Assembly (NCBI RefSeq): GCF_022763305.1
Contig: NZ_JALEGT010000035.1
Span: 62,001-126,000 of the forward strand
Direction: 5' to 3'
DNA length: 64,000 bases
Origin: Marivita sp.
GTDB lineage: Bacteria; Pseudomonadota; Alphaproteobacteria; Rhodobacterales; Rhodobacteraceae
Of the stretch, positions 62,276 through 64,000 are shown one piece after another. The position numbers and the translations under genes were made by a program. Every line of letters starts with the position of its first letter. Positions within the stretch are counted from its first letter, which is position 1. Under the pieces are notes generated by a model, which saw only the letters and a list, made by a program, of their open reading frames with translations, made no database searches and was not told the origin of the DNA.

Positions 62276-63400
62276 TCAGCCATTGCTCCCGGTTGCGGCA
62301 GCCCCTTGGGGCGGGCCGGAAGGCGCGATGTCCTGACCCGGACGCAGGCGCTCATTCCCGCGCACGACCACCTCGTCGCCTTCCGACAGCCCCGACAAAA
62401 CTTCGAAGGAATTGTTGAGTGCCGCGCCGATCTCGACTGTGCGGGGCATCGCCTTGCCCTCTTCGTTGACAAACACGCTCCAGCCCCCCTGCGCCTGCAC
62501 AAGTGCATCCTTGGGCACCACCAGCACCTCGCGTTCGGCACTGACCGGTACGTCGAGCGTCACGGTCTGCCCGACTGCAATCACCACGTCCGTATCCTGC
62601 ACCTCGAACCGGACAGGACGGGTCCGTGTCGCCGAGAATTCCGTCGGCAGGATGGCGCGCAACATCAGGGTCACGGTATCGCCGATATCGGTTGTTGCCG
62701 TCACCGGTTGATCCATCCGCAGGGCCGAGACATAGCGCGCAGGTACGTTCGCTTCGATCTCGAGCGCGCTGGTGTCGATCAGTGTCGCAACCTGGCTGCC
62801 GGAGGCGATGAATTGGCCGACTTCCGTCGCGACGTCGAGCACAACGGCATCGAACGGCGCACGGACAACCGCGTTGTCGAGACGATAGCGGGCTTGTTCG
62901 ACAGCATTGCGGGACGCCTGTATACGGGCGAGCGCCTCTTGCTGTGCACCGCGTGCCTCGGCAAAGTCACTGGCCCGTTCTTCGAGTTGTGCTTCGGCAA
63001 TTGTCGAGTTCTGCCGCAAGGTTTCGGCACGGCGGAACGCCTTTTCGGCCCGGTCGAGCCGCGCTTCGGACACGGAAATCCCGGCTTCGGCAATCGCGAT
63101 CTGCGCTTCCGCCTGCGCCAATTCGATCTGCAGCAATTCGGTGTCGAGCCGCGCAAGGATATCGCCCGCCGACACAACGTCTCCGATGCGGATCGGTACA
63201 TCCTGCGCCACACCGCCAACGCGCGCAGCCACCGCACTTTCCCGACCAGCCACAACCTCGCCGAACACGGCAACGGTTTCCGCCATGGTGCTGGTGGTCA
63301 CAACTGCCGTGGTCACGCCGGCCGGACGGCCTTGCGCCGTGGCAAGGGCGGGCAGCGTGATGATCAGGCAGATGAGGGCGTACCGGGCAAGACCGAGCAT
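62276..63400 (-). CDS. RND efflux periplasmic adaptor (membrane fusion protein)
   Basis: From the ATG at 63400 (AAGGA about nine bases upstream) the protein has 374 residues with a signal peptide (MLGLARYALICLIITLPALATA); the open frame upstream adds nothing family-like. A barrel-sandwich/lipoyl half (GDVVSAGDILARLDTELLQ) and a coiled-coil hairpin (LDRAEKAFRRAETLRQNSTI) follow. The second lipoyl half (VVRAPFDAVVLDVATEVGQF) and beta-barrel with the VPKDALVQAQGG type end close it. It links the RND pump to an outer-membrane channel. The stop is three bases before the pump start. Confidence 0.92.
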   Translation of the reverse strand: MLGLARYALICLIITLPALATAQGRPAGVTTAVVTTSTMAETVAVFGEVVAGRESAVAARVGGVAQDVPIRIGDVVSAGDILARLDTELLQIELAQAEAQIAIAEAGISVSEARLDRAEKAFRRAETLRQNSTIAEAQLEERASDFAEARGAQQEALARIQASRNAVEQARYRLDNAVVRAPFDAVVLDVATEVGQFIASGSQVATLIDTSALEIEANVPARYVSALRMDQPVTATTDIGDTVTLMLRAILPTEFSATRTRPVRFEVQDTDVVIAVGQTVTLDVPVSAEREVLVVPKDALVQAQGGWSVFVNEEGKAMPRTVEIGAALNNSFEVLSGLSEGDEVVVRGNERLRPGQDIAPSGPPQGAAATGSNG

Positions 63401-63521
63401 GGCGCCATTCCTTTTCGCTTTTGCAGCATGTGACGAAGCTAGCGCATATTCCCGGAAAGACAGGCTCTCAAGATCGCTTGGCACCCAAGAATGCCGGATT
63501 CACCGGAAAAGTGGTAAAATT

Positions 63522-64000
63522 TCAGGCAGATGACCTGTCAGCCAGGAAGCCCAGCACCGCCTGAAGGAGAGCATCTGGGGCTTCCTCTGGGATCGCGTGT
63601 CCACAGGGTAGGGCCAGCCCCTGTACTGAAATCGCTTTGTCCTGCCATGTCGCGGTGACGTCATACAGCTGTCCGACGACGCCTTTGTCGCCCCAGATCG
63701 CCAGAAGCGGCGCGATGATGCGCTGCTCCTGATCCGCGCGGTCATGGTCGAGGTCGATGCTCGCTGACGCCCGGTAATCCTCACAGATCGCATGAATGGT
63801 GGCGGGATCGCGGTAACTTCGGAGGTATTCGGCCATTACGTCTTCGGACACCGCGCCTGCCGTCTTGACCTGACCGCTGATGTGGCGCCGCAGGAAATAT
63901 TCCGGGTCCTGTCCGATCATCCGTTCGGGCAAATCCTCGGGTTGGATCAGGAAGAACCACCAGAAATACCGGGTGGCAAATTCCTGATTGGTGCGCTCGT
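63522..64000 (-). CDS. Alpha/beta hydrolase, haloacetate-dehalogenase-like (C-terminal part)
   Basis: The frame enters from the right edge and ends at 63522; about 159 residues are visible. RYFWWFFLIQPEDLPERMIG and YLRSYRDPATIHAICEDYRA match the lid and post-lid region of fluoroacetate/haloacetate dehalogenases. The acid residue region is LLAIWGDKGVVGQLYD and the catalytic His is in LPCGHAIPEEAPDALL. The nucleophile elbow lies outside the window, so whether it holds the Asp of dehalogenases or the Ser of esterases cannot be seen. 121 bases separate it from the RND adaptor, and nothing definite was seen in that gap. Confidence 0.8.
   Translation of the reverse strand, partial: ERTNQEFATRYFWWFFLIQPEDLPERMIGQDPEYFLRRHISGQVKTAGAVSEDVMAEYLRSYRDPATIHAICEDYRASASIDLDHDRADQEQRIIAPLLAIWGDKGVVGQLYDVTATWQDKAISVQGLALPCGHAIPEEAPDALLQAVLGFLADRSSA

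Overview
The window looks like a chromosomal segment of an alphaproteobacterium, most likely a marine Rhodobacterales (Roseobacter-group) member. This rests on high GC, dense gene packing with 1-8 bp stop/start overlaps, the set of neighbours (TAXI-type TRAP transporter with DctBD, ynjBCD, gpmI-envC-ctpA-rppH, a Rhodobacterales-style flagellar block) and CtrA-like sites before flagellar genes. No species can be named from the sequence alone. No rRNA, tRNA, CRISPR array, IS element or prophage was seen, and no intergenic gap exceeds 300 bases.

Layout. 1-5.0 kb: RNase R tail, a glutathione S-transferase divergent from a frameshifted YafY/WYL regulator, a lytic transglycosylase, an NAD(P)H quinone-type oxidoreductase and a transglutaminase-like protein. 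5.0-10.0 kb (minus): gpmI-envC-ctpA-rppH and a small secreted Cys-rich protein, read as one unit. 10.1-14.4 kb: a CDP-alcohol phosphatidyltransferase divergent from the ABC importer ynjBCD. 14.4-24.6 kb: first half of an exopolysaccharide (EPS) locus: WecG/TagA transferase, two Gfo/Idh/MocA plus SDR modules (one split, one fused), two glycosyltransferases, a tyrosine-kinase-like ATPase and a chain-length determinant. 24.8-41.9 kb (minus): second half, with a glycoside-hydrolase-like protein, a glycosyltransferase, a Wzx-like flippase, then a tightly coupled set: a 2160-residue type I PKS, a GT2, a 1524-residue NRPS and an SGNH-like protein. 42.0-50.4 kb (minus): flagellar genes motB, flgE, flgK, flgL, flgI, motA and an unknown protein coupled to motA. 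50.5-59.0 kb: D-amino-acid-dehydrogenase-like oxidase, a periplasmic beta-propeller protein, a fused TRAP permease, its TAXI binding protein, and DctD/DctB. 59.1-64.0 kb: RND efflux pump with adaptor, and the end of a haloacetate-dehalogenase-like hydrolase.

The most unusual system is the compact PKS/NRPS pair embedded in the EPS locus. The NRPS starts with a formyltransferase, has a degenerate condensation region, an adenylation domain split by a luciferase-like monooxygenase, and ends in a carrier domain without a release domain. The PKS carries KS-AT-KR-DH-ACP-TE. Read functionally, the NRPS would load and formylate (and perhaps oxidise) one amino acid and the PKS would extend it once, reduce, dehydrate and release it, giving a formamido-alkenoic acid. 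The coupling to a glycosyltransferase, an SGNH protein and a flippase suggests a surface or exported glycoconjugate rather than a simple diffusible peptide; this is inference.

Secondary points of interest are a DctD regulator that lacks the GAFTGA loop needed to contact sigma-54, palindromic sites in front of the TRAP operon, a hairpin that would hide the gpmI ribosome binding site, and CtrA-like sites in front of motB and flgE.
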